A DNA stretch of 64,000 nt from Roseinatronobacter sp052379845 (GCA_052379845.1 JBQTCF010000016.1); one strand, 5' to 3'; numbered from the stretch's first letter, positions 1 through 8,798 are shown. Notes: generated from the sequence alone by a model not told the origin. Made by a program: numbers and translations.

Positions 1-393
1 GGCCTTGATCTGGGCATAGATCATGGCAGTCGCAAAAATTGTGGCCAGCGCCAGCACGGCCCCCAGAACACCGAACAGCGGCAGGCCATACCCGGCAAAA
101 ACCGAGGCCGCGGCATGCGGGGCCATCACCAGGAATGTGGCAGCGGCCAGCACCGCTTCGCGCGACAGCCAACTGGACCGCCATTGCGAAAACGCCTTGA
201 GCGCGCGTTCAGGGTGCCCCAGATGGAAGGCCGCTGCCACAAGCCCGGCCCCTGACAGACCGTATCCCAGCCCGAACAGCACAAACGCCACCAGCCCTGA
301 AGGCGCGCGCAGGCCCAGACCCAGCCAGACCAGAAGCCCGAAGCCAAGCCCGGACAGCACAGTAAACATAATAAGCGACGGTGCAGGATGCAT
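1..393 (-). CDS. soeC: SoeC/DmsC-type membrane anchor subunit (partial)
   Basis: Membrane anchor of the molybdoenzyme complex encoded by the next two genes. Only the N-terminal ~131 residues are in the window; the gene continues off the left edge. The protein opens MHPAPSLIMFTVLSG and consists of hydrophobic helices separated by short Arg/His-containing turns, as in the DmsC/SoeC anchor family that exchanges electrons with the quinone pool. The ATG lies 3 nt after the stop of the iron-sulfur subunit, so the genes are co-transcribed. An NrfD-type anchor is the alternative; the DmsC type fits better. The soe assignment rests mainly on the partner subunits. Confidence 0.72.
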   Translation of the reverse strand, partial: MHPAPSLIMFTVLSGLGFGLLVWLGLGLRAPSGLVAFVLFGLGYGLSGAGLVAAAFHLGHPERALKAFSQWRSSWLSREAVLAAATFLVMAPHAAASVFAGYGLPLFGVLGAVLALATIFATAMIYAQIKA

Positions 394-396
394 GGA

Positions 397-1140
397 TCAC
401 AGCCTTTCCAAAGCGCGGTCAAGCCAGCCAAGAAACCCCGTGGCGCTGCCTGTCCCAGGGTCGCACAGGCTGGCAAGATCGGGGGCCTGCAATGTGTCGC
501 GGCCACGCGGGGGCAGGTATTTGTTAACGGGGTTTGTGCCCTGTTCGGGCATCAGGTCAAACCCGCCACGCGTGGCGACAAGGCGCGACACGTCGCTGTC
601 GGGATCGCCCAGATCACCGAAATGGCGTGCGCCAGCGGGGCAGGTGCGCACGCAGGCAGGTTCGCGGTCTTTCTCGGGCAGGTTTTCATTATAGATGCGG
701 TCCACGCACAGGGTGCATTTCTTCATCACTTTCGCGGCCCCGTCCATTTCCCGCGCGCCATAAGGACAGGCCCAGGCACAAAGCCCGCAGCCGATACAGT
801 CGGTTTCGTTAACCAGAACAATGCCGTCCTTCATGCGCTTGTAACTGGCCCCTGTGGGGCAGACCGTCACGCAAGGGGCGTCATCGCAATGCAGGCAGGA
901 TTTGGGAAAATGCACCACCATGGGCGGGGCTTCCGCGCGCGCAACCTCGAATGTGTGGACGCGGTTCAGGAAGGTGCCTTCGGGGGTGGCGCCATAGGCG
1001 TCTATATCCGAGAGTGGCGCTCCGTAATTTTCGGTATTCCAGCCCTTGCATGAAATCACGCAAGCATGGCACCCCACACAGGTGTCCAGATCGATGACCA
1101 GGCCCAGTTTGCGGTCGGTTGATGCGGGAAGGGTTGTCAT
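397..1140 (-). CDS. soeB: SoeB-type four-cluster ferredoxin subunit
   Basis: 247-residue electron-transfer subunit of a cytoplasmic molybdoenzyme, relaying electrons between the catalytic and membrane subunits. Sixteen cysteines form four [4Fe-4S] sites: C21/C24/C27/C31, C82/C85/C90/C94, C115/C118/C121/C125 and C142/C145/C163/C167. This matches the DmsB/SoeB family in length and spacing. The start MTTLPASTDRK was chosen because the open frame upstream of it is Pro/Arg-rich and unlike the family. It lies 77 nt downstream of the catalytic subunit. DmsB or PhsB of another DMSO-reductase-family complex is possible; sulfite:quinone oxidoreductase is favoured because the partner has no Tat signal. 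Confidence 0.78.
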   Translation of the reverse strand: MTTLPASTDRKLGLVIDLDTCVGCHACVISCKGWNTENYGAPLSDIDAYGATPEGTFLNRVHTFEVARAEAPPMVVHFPKSCLHCDDAPCVTVCPTGASYKRMKDGIVLVNETDCIGCGLCAWACPYGAREMDGAAKVMKKCTLCVDRIYNENLPEKDREPACVRTCPAGARHFGDLGDPDSDVSRLVATRGGFDLMPEQGTNPVNKYLPPRGRDTLQAPDLASLCDPGTGSATGFLGWLDRALERL

Positions 1141-1216
1141 AGGGCGCACCCCTTCTGGGTTTGGCGGCGCCGCAGCGTTGCATGAGTATTTTTTGCAAGA
1201 TGAAGCTGCATGACAG

Positions 1217-4039
1217 TCATTCCTTGACCTGATGCGCCAGATCACGCGGCGCGGGCGGCACGGGGGAGGTTTGCGCCCGATGGGCGGGGGCGCTGAGTGT
1301 CTGTGTGGCGGGGGCTTTTTCAATGCGCACGCGCAGGTCATACCAAGCGGCCTGTCCGGTGACGGGGTCGGAATTGGCCCAGCGCAGCCCGTCCCCCTTG
1401 GGCGGGAGCAATTCGTGAATCAGGTGATTGAGCAGGCTGGATTTCGTGGCCTCTGGTGCGGTGGGGGTTAGCGCCCATGCCCCGCGCCGTTTTGCAACGG
1501 CGTTCCATGTCCAGACGGTGTGCGGGTTGAGCGCGTCCATGCGCACCACAGGCAGGGTGATCTGGCCATGGGGCGAGGTGAGCGTGGCCCAGTCGCCCGG
1601 CGTGAAGTGGTGGCGCGCCCATATGTCGCCCGAGACATAGAGTGGTGTGGTCCCGTGGATTTGCCGCAACCATGCGTTCTGGCTGCCCCATGAATGATAA
1701 TGCGCCATAGGGCGTTGGGTCAGGGCATGCAGGGGGTAGGTGGCAGGGGCGGTTTCGGTATCGGTGAAAGTGGGATACCAGATTGGCAGCGGGTCCATGG
1801 TCCGGATCAGGCGCGCGCGCAGATGGTCGGGCGGCTGGCGGTGGCCATGCCCTTCTGCTGCCAACTGGAACTTGCGCAAGGGTTCGAGATACAGGTTGAA
1901 CAGATAGGGTTGCGGGCTGTCATAAAGCCCGCGCGCAACTGCCCAATCCTGATAGGCCGCGTTCCAAGGTTTGAAGAATTGCGCAGCTTCGGGGATATGG
2001 TCGATCCAGAAGCCGCCGTTTTCGATATAGCGGTCGATCTGGGCAGGGTTGGGGGTGCCGCGCCCGCGCCCTGTGCCATCGTCATTGCGCCAGCCCGCCA
2101 GTGGACCGACACCGGGGCGGCGTTCATGATTGGTGATGTAATCAGCATAATCCCTGAATTTCGGCGTGCCATCAGCGGTGACCATGCCGGGCAGACCAAG
2201 GCGCGCGCCAAGGTCCAGGAGCACGGATTGGAACGGGCGCACATCGCGGTCAGGGTGCACGACAGGCCAGCGAATGGAATCGGCCAGCGCGTCGGCCTCG
2301 CAGATGGGGCGGTCCAGCAGCGAAATGCAGTCATGGCGTTCCAGATAGGTGGTGTCGGGCAGGACCAGATCCGCGAAGGCCACCATTTCTGAGCTGTAGG
2401 CGTCAGAATAGATGATGCGCGGAATTTTATAGCTGCCATCGGCGTTCTGGTCGGTCAGCATATCCATGACCGCGCTGGTATTCATGGAGGAATTCCATGC
2501 CATGTTTGCCATATACAAAAACAGCGTGTCGATGGGATAGGGATCGCCTGCATGGGCATTGCTGATGACCATATGCATCAGCCCATGCGCTGACAGTGGC
2601 GCGTCCCATGAAAACGCCTTGTCAATGCGCTTTGGGCTGCCATCGTCATGGATCAGCAGGTGTTCCGGTCCCAGCGGATAGCCCAGATGCGGGCCGTCCA
2701 GCGGCTGGCCGGGGGCGTGGCGGGCATGGGGTCTTGGATGTGCCTCGGGTGGTTTGGGATAGGGGGGCTTGAAGCGGAACCCGCCCGGCGTTTCCACGCT
2801 GCCAATCAGGATTTGCAGCATATGCAGGGCGCGCGCAGTCTGGAACCCGTTGGAATGCGCGGAGATGCCGCGCATGGCATGCATGGCCACGGGCCGGCCC
2901 ACCATTGTTTCATGACGCTGGCCGCGAAAGTCCGTCCATGGCTGGTGCAGGGTGATTTCTTCTTCAAACGCCACGCGCGCAATCTCGGTGGCGATGGCGC
3001 GGATGCGCGACGCTGGAATGCCGCAGCGTTCGGCCACAGCGTCAGGCGCATAGTCGGGCGACAGGTATCTGTCCGCCAGATGGCGGAAGACGGGCAGATG
3101 TTCCCCCCCGCCAAGCACCACGCCCGCCGCCAGATCGGGCGCAATACCGGGCGTGTCCCATGCCAGCGCCTGCCCCGTGCGGCGGTCGCGCACCATGGGT
3201 TTGCCGTCCTTGTCGCGCAGGAACAGGCCCTTTTGCGGCCCGTCATGGGCATTGACCAGATAGGGCGCATTGGTATAGCGGATCAGGTAATTCAGGTCGA
3301 TCTGCCCGGCGCGCAGCAATTCATGCACCAGCGACAGGATGAACAAACCATCTGTCCCCGGCGTGATGCCCACCCAGTCATCTGCAATGGCGTTATAACC
3401 CGACCGTATGGGATTTATGCCAATGACCCGCGCGCCGCGCGCCTTCAGTTTGCCAAGGCCCATCTTGATGGGGTTGGAATCGTGATCCTCGGCCACGCCG
3501 AACAACAAAAACAGCTTGGTGCGGTCCCAGTCGGGTTGGCCGAATTCCCAAAATGCGCCGCCCATTGTATAAATGCCCGCTGCCGCCATGTTGACCGAAC
3601 AAAAGCCGCCATGCGCGGCCCAGTTCGGGGTGCCGAAGGATTGCGCCCACCACCCCGTGAAACTTTGTGACTGGTCGCGCCCGGTGAAAAAGGCCAGCTT
3701 CTCAGGGGCAGTATCACGCAGCGGTTTCAGCCAATCCGTGGCCAGGGCAAGCGCTTCATCCCATGAAATTTCCTGAAATTCCCCCGATCCGCGCGGCCCG
3801 ACGCGTTTGAGGGGCGCGCGCAGCCGGGCAGGGGACAGGTGCTGCATGATCCCGGCCGAACCCTTGGCACACAGAACGCCCTTGTTCACGGGATGGTCGC
3901 GGTTTCCTTCAATATAGGCAACGCGCCCGCCCTTCATATGGACATTTATTCCGCAACGGCAGGCGCACATGTAACAGGTGGTCTTGCGCACCTCGTCTGA
4001 CGGGTTGGGCGACAATGTTGCATCTGGCTGGACCGGCAT
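1217..4039 (-). CDS. soeA: SoeA-type molybdopterin oxidoreductase catalytic subunit
   Basis: 940-residue molybdenum bis-MGD enzyme of the DMSO reductase superfamily. An N-terminal [4Fe-4S] motif is visible at C22, C25, C29 and C57 (C-x2-C-x3-C-x27-C), followed by the molybdopterin core (AFWEFGQPDWDRTK, INPIRSGYNAIADDW) and a C-terminal dinucleotide-binding domain (HALTQRPMAHYHSWG). No twin-arginine signal precedes the first cluster, so the enzyme should stay in the cytoplasm. That is the hallmark of SoeABC sulfite:quinone oxidoreductase, which oxidises sulfite to sulfate and is common in sulfur-oxidising Rhodobacteraceae. With SoeB and SoeC it forms an operon. The substrate is inferred from family and topology, not shown by the sequence. 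Confidence 0.75.
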   Translation of the reverse strand: MPVQPDATLSPNPSDEVRKTTCYMCACRCGINVHMKGGRVAYIEGNRDHPVNKGVLCAKGSAGIMQHLSPARLRAPLKRVGPRGSGEFQEISWDEALALATDWLKPLRDTAPEKLAFFTGRDQSQSFTGWWAQSFGTPNWAAHGGFCSVNMAAAGIYTMGGAFWEFGQPDWDRTKLFLLFGVAEDHDSNPIKMGLGKLKARGARVIGINPIRSGYNAIADDWVGITPGTDGLFILSLVHELLRAGQIDLNYLIRYTNAPYLVNAHDGPQKGLFLRDKDGKPMVRDRRTGQALAWDTPGIAPDLAAGVVLGGGEHLPVFRHLADRYLSPDYAPDAVAERCGIPASRIRAIATEIARVAFEEEITLHQPWTDFRGQRHETMVGRPVAMHAMRGISAHSNGFQTARALHMLQILIGSVETPGGFRFKPPYPKPPEAHPRPHARHAPGQPLDGPHLGYPLGPEHLLIHDDGSPKRIDKAFSWDAPLSAHGLMHMVISNAHAGDPYPIDTLFLYMANMAWNSSMNTSAVMDMLTDQNADGSYKIPRIIYSDAYSSEMVAFADLVLPDTTYLERHDCISLLDRPICEADALADSIRWPVVHPDRDVRPFQSVLLDLGARLGLPGMVTADGTPKFRDYADYITNHERRPGVGPLAGWRNDDGTGRGRGTPNPAQIDRYIENGGFWIDHIPEAAQFFKPWNAAYQDWAVARGLYDSPQPYLFNLYLEPLRKFQLAAEGHGHRQPPDHLRARLIRTMDPLPIWYPTFTDTETAPATYPLHALTQRPMAHYHSWGSQNAWLRQIHGTTPLYVSGDIWARHHFTPGDWATLTSPHGQITLPVVRMDALNPHTVWTWNAVAKRRGAWALTPTAPEATKSSLLNHLIHELLPPKGDGLRWANSDPVTGQAAWYDLRVRIEKAPATQTLSAPAHRAQTSPVPPAPRDLAHQVKE

Positions 4040-4149
4040 TGTGTTTCCTGATTTTGTTCCGCCACAAGGGCAATATGCGAAACAGTTTCATCCGCAAGGA
4101 AGCATTATCAGAACCATTTTGTCCAGAGGGCAGATTTATTGGAACATCC

Positions 4150-4824
4150 TTACGCGATCCGACGAAAACACGACAGGTTGGTAGAATTGTCGAAAAACGG
4201 GACGCTGCCGGAAATGTCCTCGCCGGTGACAAGGGCATGGGCTTCAGCCAGCACCACTTCGGTGATGAAGGGCAAGTTCAGTTTGCGGGCCTGCGCAAAG
4301 GGCACCCAATGCAGATGTGCCAGTTCATCGCAGGCGGATGAAAAATCATCCAGATCACCCGTGACATGCTGCGCATCTGCCAGAAAGAACCGTGCGTCAA
4401 ACCGGCGTGGCCGGCCCGGCGGTGTAATTGCACGGAAAATATAGCGCAGGCCCGATGCATCAGGCACAAGCCCATGCGCCGAAAAGCGCGCCCAATCTGC
4501 GGGCGGGTTGGGCCAGTCGCCCGCGCGCCCCAGCATCAGGCCGGTTTCTTCCCACAATTCGCGGATTGCCGCCGCGGCAAGCGCATTCGGGCCGGGCGCA
4601 TCATGCGACAAACGCGCCGCGCATCGCCCCGCCAACGGGCGCGCCAGCGGAATTTCGGCATCTGTGGTGTCGACTGCCCCGCCGGGGAACACGAATTTGT
4701 CGGGCATAAAAGCCGCTGTTGCGCCGCGTTGCCCCATCAGGACCTGTGGCCCGTCATTGCCTGTGCGCACCAGAACCACGGTTGCTGCGTGCCGAATGGC
4801 TGTTTTGTCACCCGTTCCGGTCAT
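4150..4824 (-). CDS. Nudix hydrolase
   Basis: 224-residue Nudix-superfamily protein that would hydrolyse a nucleoside diphosphate linked to another moiety. The Nudix box is split by a long insertion: the glycine part (FVFPGGAVDT) near residue 50 and the catalytic helix AAAIRELWEETGLML near residues 84-98, with the REx2EE metal-binding core intact. Such an insertion occurs in RNR/NUDT19-like and CoA-pyrophosphatase-like relatives. The substrate cannot be named. Its start overlaps the end of the upstream DUF983 gene by 17 nt, so the two are translationally linked. Confidence 0.85.
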   Translation of the reverse strand: MTGTGDKTAIRHAATVVLVRTGNDGPQVLMGQRGATAAFMPDKFVFPGGAVDTTDAEIPLARPLAGRCAARLSHDAPGPNALAAAAIRELWEETGLMLGRAGDWPNPPADWARFSAHGLVPDASGLRYIFRAITPPGRPRRFDARFFLADAQHVTGDLDDFSSACDELAHLHWVPFAQARKLNLPFITEVVLAEAHALVTGEDISGSVPFFDNSTNLSCFRRIA

Positions 4825-5218
4825 CCACCCCCCCGAAGCCGTGCATACGGCGCGACCACTGGATGGCCACGATCATGCCCTTGAACCGGGGAAGAAGGAA
4901 TAGCGAAAGTGCCACCAACAGCAAGGAAAACCCCGTAAACAGAAGGACGGGGTTCGGGTCCCAGCGGAACATCACCGCCACCATGGCGGGGGTGACAAGT
5001 TTCAGCGTGACAAGCATCGTCAAATAAGCGGGGCCGTCATCGGCGCGCTGGTGGGACAGATCCTCGCCGCAAGCGGGGCAGGTGTCGCGCACCTTCAGGT
5101 ATCCGCGCAGCAAGGGGGCGGCCCCGCAGGCGGGACATTTGCACTGCAGGCCGCGCAGCACCGCAGGGGACAGGGGCCTGTCGTCATCAATCTGGTCTGT
5201 CTGGGTCGCCTGCATCAT
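4808..5218 (-). CDS. DUF983 family small membrane protein
   Basis: 136-residue DUF983 protein. The N-terminal half has two zinc-ribbon-like Cys pairs (CKCPACG and DTCPACG) and the C-terminal half two hydrophobic helices (LTMLVTLKLVTPAMVAVMF and VLLFTGFSLLLVALSLFLL). This start is preferred to an ATG at 5248 because AAAAGG sits 6 nt before it. The function of the family is unknown; the combination suggests a membrane-bound metal-binding protein. It overlaps the following Nudix gene. Confidence 0.82.
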   Translation of the reverse strand: MMQATQTDQIDDDRPLSPAVLRGLQCKCPACGAAPLLRGYLKVRDTCPACGEDLSHQRADDGPAYLTMLVTLKLVTPAMVAVMFRWDPNPVLLFTGFSLLLVALSLFLLPRFKGMIVAIQWSRRMHGFGGVDDRNG

Positions 5219-5404
5219 GGGCCGCCTTTTCTGTGTGAGTGTTTCCATATAAATTACGGTGACATATATTGCATCAGGGATTCCGGTTTTGCGGCACCAT
5301 GTCGCAATAAAATGCGTAGGTGCGCGACGGAAACACGGCCTTGCCCCGTTTTCAGGACATCAAGCGGCACAAACCGCCGTGTATATACCGAAAGGACCGA
5401 ACCG

Positions 5405-5911
5405 ATGAAAACACCTCTTATGCTGATGATCGGGGTCACCACACTTGGCCTTGCCGCGCTGGCGGCCGATGCCCGCGGCACCGAACGCCCGGCCCTGCCT
5501 GGGTTCGAACAGCTGGACCAGAACCAAAGTGGCACCATCACGCTGGAAGATTTCCAGACCCATCTGGGAACCCAGCGCAGTGGGCAGTCCGACCAGATAG
5601 TTGAAAAGCTGATGGAACAGGCGAACGCTGACGGGCTGCTGGACGAATCCGCGCTGCGTGCCGGGTTGGAGGCCCTGGCCCAGGGCCGACGCGCTGCCAT
5701 GACCGGCCAGCGCCGGGGGCCGGGGGCAGGGGATCGCGCAGATGTTGCGCAGCGCATGTTCGGGCGCATTGATGCCAATGATGATGGCGTTGTCGATGCG
5801 CAGGAATACGAGGCATTCACTGACCGCATGCAAACGCGTATGACACGCCAAGCGGGCCGCAATCAGGGTAGTCACCGGGGCTACGGGCCAAAGAACCGCG
5901 CGCATAACTGA
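5405..5911 (+). CDS. Periplasmic EF-hand calcium-binding protein
   Basis: 168 residues with an N-terminal signal peptide (about residues 1-23, ending near ADARG). Two canonical 12-residue EF-hand loops are visible: D38-D49 (DQNQSGTITLED) and D123-E134 (DANDDGVVDAQE), with a weaker Asn/Asp-rich segment around residue 75. The tail is rich in Arg, Gly and Asn. A purine-rich ribosome site (AAAGGA) lies just before the ATG. It stands 48 nt ahead of an ECF sigma factor and a membrane-anchored sensor-like protein in the same direction, suggesting a calcium-responsive or envelope-stress output or input of that cassette. Specific role unknown. Confidence 0.82.
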   Translation: MKTPLMLMIGVTTLGLAALAADARGTERPALPGFEQLDQNQSGTITLEDFQTHLGTQRSGQSDQIVEKLMEQANADGLLDESALRAGLEALAQGRRAAMTGQRRGPGAGDRADVAQRMFGRIDANDDGVVDAQEYEAFTDRMQTRMTRQAGRNQGSHRGYGPKNRAHN

Positions 5912-5959
5912 ATGCGCCTGACTGCGCGGGGACGCGCTGGCTAGACAGGGAAACGCATA

Positions 5960-6538
5960 GTGCCACGCGATATGGACGCGGCCAATCACGACGCCGGCCT
6001 TCTTGCGCAATTCGCGCAAGGCGACCGGCTGGCCGCGCAAACCCTGACGGACAGATTGGCCCCGCGCATCCTGCGGTTTGCGGCGCGCATGCTGGGCGAC
6101 CGGACCGAGGCCGAGGATGTCACCCAAGAGACAATGCTGCGCCTGTGGCGCATCGCACCCGACTGGCAGGACAGCGGCATTGCGCCTGCTGCATGGGCGT
6201 TCAGGGTTGCGGCCAACCTGTGCACTGACAGGTTGCGCCGCCGTCGGCCCGGTCCGACGGAAATGCCCGACCTGCCCGATGACACCCCCGGCATGGACGC
6301 CCGGATGATGCAAACCGCCCGCGCGGCGGCACTGGACGCAGCCCTTGCAGCATTGCCAGAGCGGCAACGACAAGCCGTCATTTTGCGCCATCTGGAAGGA
6401 CTGTCCAATCCGGAAATCGCGGCCATCATGATGATCGGGGTCGAGGCCGTCGAAAGCCTGACAGCCCGCGGCAAACGCAATCTGGCTGCGCTTTTGTCAG
6501 GGCAAAAGGATGAATTGGGGTATGAAGATGACCAATGA
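5960..6538 (+). CDS. ECF-family RNA polymerase sigma factor
   Basis: 192-residue sigma-70-family factor of the extracytoplasmic-function type. Region 2 is visible around residues 25-70 (ARMLGDRTEAEDVTQETML) and region 4 around residues 130-180 (LPERQRQAVILRHLEGLS, then the recognition helix NPEIAAIMMIGVEAVESL). There is no region 1 or 3. The GTG at 5960, preceded by AGGGAAA, is used; an ATG 12 nt downstream is possible. The 3' end overlaps the next gene by 17 nt, the usual arrangement for a sigma factor and its membrane partner. Together with the following membrane proteins it likely forms a signalling unit for envelope or metal stress. Confidence 0.88.
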   Translation: MPRDMDAANHDAGLLAQFAQGDRLAAQTLTDRLAPRILRFAARMLGDRTEAEDVTQETMLRLWRIAPDWQDSGIAPAAWAFRVAANLCTDRLRRRRPGPTEMPDLPDDTPGMDARMMQTARAAALDAALAALPERQRQAVILRHLEGLSNPEIAAIMMIGVEAVESLTARGKRNLAALLSGQKDELGYEDDQ

Positions 6539-6908
6539 CACGCATAAAAACCACGCCACCGACCCGCTGGACATGTTCTTTGATGCCGCGCGCGCCGATC
6601 CCCCTGCGGTGTCGCCGCAGTTGCGCGCCCGCATTCTGGCAGATGCCAGCCGCGTGCAGGCGGGGGCATGCAGGCCGCACCGCGCCTCACCATGGCAGCG
6701 GCTTCGCATGTGGTTTGGTGGCTGGACCGCGCCATCGCTTGCGGGGGGGCTGACTGCCGCCGCCGCCGGGTTCTGGTTCGGGGTGGCCGCGCCCATGCCT
6801 GTTGCGGCGCTGGATGCGCCTGTGTGGCTGCAAGACACGCTAAGTTATCTTGATGTAATCAGCACCCCGATTGTCGGGCTGGATGATCCGCTTCTGTTGG
6901 GGTTTTGA
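6522..6908 (+). CDS. Small single-span membrane protein, candidate anti-sigma partner
   Basis: 128 residues with no recognisable catalytic domain. The first ~60 residues are soluble and rich in Ala, Arg and Asp (DPLDMFFDAARADPPAVSPQ). A hydrophobic stretch at about residues 66-90 (APSLAGGLTAAAAGFWFGVA) should span the membrane, followed by a short periplasmic tail with WLQDTLSYLDVI. It overlaps the sigma-factor gene by 17 nt. By position and topology it could be the anti-sigma factor, but the classical zinc HxxxCxxC motif is absent, so this is inference. Three ATG codons (6510, 6522, 6528) are in frame; the middle one is chosen. Confidence 0.65.
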   Translation: MKMTNDTHKNHATDPLDMFFDAARADPPAVSPQLRARILADASRVQAGACRPHRASPWQRLRMWFGGWTAPSLAGGLTAAAAGFWFGVAAPMPVAALDAPVWLQDTLSYLDVISTPIVGLDDPLLLGF

Positions 6909-6911
6909 GAT

Positions 6912-7391
6912 ATGGCACAGACCGACCAAAAACCGCGTATGCCGCGCTGGGGCAAAGTTGCCCTGACGCTGTCAGTTATCCTGAATCTGGCCTTTGCGGG
7001 CCTGATCGGGGGGGTGGCCGCGCGGGCAGGGTTTGACGGAACCCCCCTGCGCGCGGCAATTTCCGCCCTGCCCGTTGATGACAAGCGCGCCTTTCGCCGC
7101 GACAGCCAGCGGGATTTGCGCGAAAACCGGCAACGCCCGCACAGGCCCATGGCAACACAACAGATGATCGACAGCCTGCAAGCTGATGAGTTTGACTCAG
7201 ACCAGTTCACCGCTGCGCTGAATGCGGCGCAACAAGACCTTATCGACATGGGCAACCGCATCCAGACCCGTCTTGTGGCGCGTGTGGCGTCAATGACCCC
7301 GCAGGAACGCCAGACCTATGCCGCGCAATTGCAGCGCCGCCTGCAGGACCGGGGCGGCCGGGATTGGGGGCGCGCGCGTCCCCAAGACTGA
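6912..7391 (+). CDS. Periplasmic CpxP/Spy-like heavy-metal-sensor-domain protein
   Basis: 159 residues: a short cytoplasmic start, one membrane helix (about 16-38, VALTLSVILNLAFAGLIGG) and a helical, charged periplasmic domain. Near the C terminus MTPQERQTYAAQL matches the degenerate LTxxQ motif of the Spy/CpxP/CnrX superfamily, whose members sense misfolded protein or metal ions in the periplasm and can restrain a sigma factor. It begins 3 nt after the preceding gene and is the last gene of the sigma cassette. Metal specificity is not readable, since no His/Met cluster like that of CnrX is seen. Confidence 0.75.
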   Translation: MAQTDQKPRMPRWGKVALTLSVILNLAFAGLIGGVAARAGFDGTPLRAAISALPVDDKRAFRRDSQRDLRENRQRPHRPMATQQMIDSLQADEFDSDQFTAALNAAQQDLIDMGNRIQTRLVARVASMTPQERQTYAAQLQRRLQDRGGRDWGRARPQD

Positions 7392-7400
7392 GCAGCGCCG

Positions 7401-8798
7401 TCAGGCCGCAGCGATCTGGCCGGTCACAACGCGGTTGCGCCCCCCTCGCTTGGCGGCGCGCAGGGCATCATCGGCCTTGCCGACGATCGCTTTCGCAAAA
7501 TCCGACATCCCGCCCTTGAACGCGGCATGTTGTACCGCCACCCCGATGGACACGGATAATTGCAGCGCAACATCGCTGCCCGCAACCACATAGGGGCGCG
7601 CATGCACGACCCTGCAAATCCGTAAGGCCACACGCCGGGCCGCAGCACTATCCGCACCGGGCATCACCACGACAAATTCCTCGCCGCCATATCTGGCCAG
7701 GATGTCCGTGTTGCGCAGGGCCGCGCGCATGCGCCGCGCCACTTCGGTCAGGACATCATCGCCGGCATTATGCCCAAAGCGGTCATTGACCGTCTTGAAA
7801 TGGTCCAGATCGATGACCAGAACCGCGCAATCCGACAGGACGCCCGACTGCAGGTCTGCCGCGACACGGGCCATCTGTGCGCCCAGATACCGCCGGTTGA
7901 ACAACCCCGTCAGCGGGTCGCGCACGGCCTGATCCAGTTGTGTTTCAAAGGCCTGTTGCAGCGCGTCCCGGCCCTGTTTCTGATGCAGGATCTTGGCAAG
8001 TCGCAGATGCGCTTCTTCGGCGTCCAGCGGTTGATGTAACACTTCCCTTGCGCCCAGATCCAGCGCCATTGCACCCAGCAATTCCTGCCCTTCGGGCAGC
8101 ATGACACACAGCTCTGCCTGCCGGGTCTGGTTGCGCGACAATAAATCCGGGATAACCTGCAACCCCTTTTGCAAAATCACGTCAGGCGACACCAGAAACA
8201 TGTCCGGCATGGCCGCGCCAGAGTCCAGACGCAGCGCCTGTTGCAAGCTGAGGCAGGTACAGGACATATCCGGCATGGCTTGCCGCAATTCGGTGCAAAA
8301 TCCCGCGCAGGTCGTTGCGCTGTTGCAAATCACGGTCAGGCGCGATTGTTGCATGAAGGGGCGCGCCCCGTCGGCCATGCCTGAAACCGATGGCAGACCC
8401 ACAGGCAAGGCCGCGCCTGCCCTGTGGGTCTGCGCGCGCAGCAAACTGCGAATGCGCCCCATAAGGTAGGAATCATCCAGCGGCTTGGACAGAAAATCAT
8501 CAGCGCCCATTTGCAGCGCCCTAAGGCGCTGCTGGCGATCGGCGGTTGCGGAAAACAACAACACAGGGATGTCCCGTGTCGCAGTATTCGCGCGCAGCAC
8601 CTGACACACATCGATCCCGTCCATATCCGGCAGGCGGTAATCCAGCAAAATCAGGTCGGGGCGTTCATTTTGCGCAAGCGCGATGGCCTGCTGCCCGCAA
8701 TCGGCCAAAAGGCAGTCATAGCACGCCGCCTGCAGCTTCGCGCGCAAGATTGTTCTGTTAATCGAAAGGTCATCGACAATAAGTATGCGTCCTGACAT
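7401..8798 (-). CDS. pleD: PleD-like response regulator diguanylate cyclase
   Basis: 465-residue c-di-GMP synthase with PleD architecture: receiver domain 1 (about 1-120, phospho-acceptor D53 in LLDYRLPDMDG, Lys in SKPL), a second receiver-like domain (about 150-270) without a canonical acceptor, and a C-terminal GGDEF domain with the active-site motif GGEEF. An RxxD inhibitory site (RNTD) stands exactly five residues before GGEEF, so product inhibition should be intact. The start MSGRILIVDD is preferred over an upstream in-frame TTG because AGGA lies 8 nt before it. No kinase is adjacent; in Caulobacter the kinase partners are also unlinked. Confidence 0.88.
   Translation of the reverse strand: MSGRILIVDDLSINRTILRAKLQAACYDCLLADCGQQAIALAQNERPDLILLDYRLPDMDGIDVCQVLRANTATRDIPVLLFSATADRQQRLRALQMGADDFLSKPLDDSYLMGRIRSLLRAQTHRAGAALPVGLPSVSGMADGARPFMQQSRLTVICNSATTCAGFCTELRQAMPDMSCTCLSLQQALRLDSGAAMPDMFLVSPDVILQKGLQVIPDLLSRNQTRQAELCVMLPEGQELLGAMALDLGAREVLHQPLDAEEAHLRLAKILHQKQGRDALQQAFETQLDQAVRDPLTGLFNRRYLGAQMARVAADLQSGVLSDCAVLVIDLDHFKTVNDRFGHNAGDDVLTEVARRMRAALRNTDILARYGGEEFVVVMPGADSAAARRVALRICRVVHARPYVVAGSDVALQLSVSIGVAVQHAAFKGGMSDFAKAIVGKADDALRAAKRGGRNRVVTGQIAAA

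Noticed and set aside
397..1341. Longer start for the ferredoxin subunit at 1341
   Set aside because: The extra ~67 residues are Pro/Arg/Cys-rich, overlap the end of the catalytic gene and have no family counterpart.
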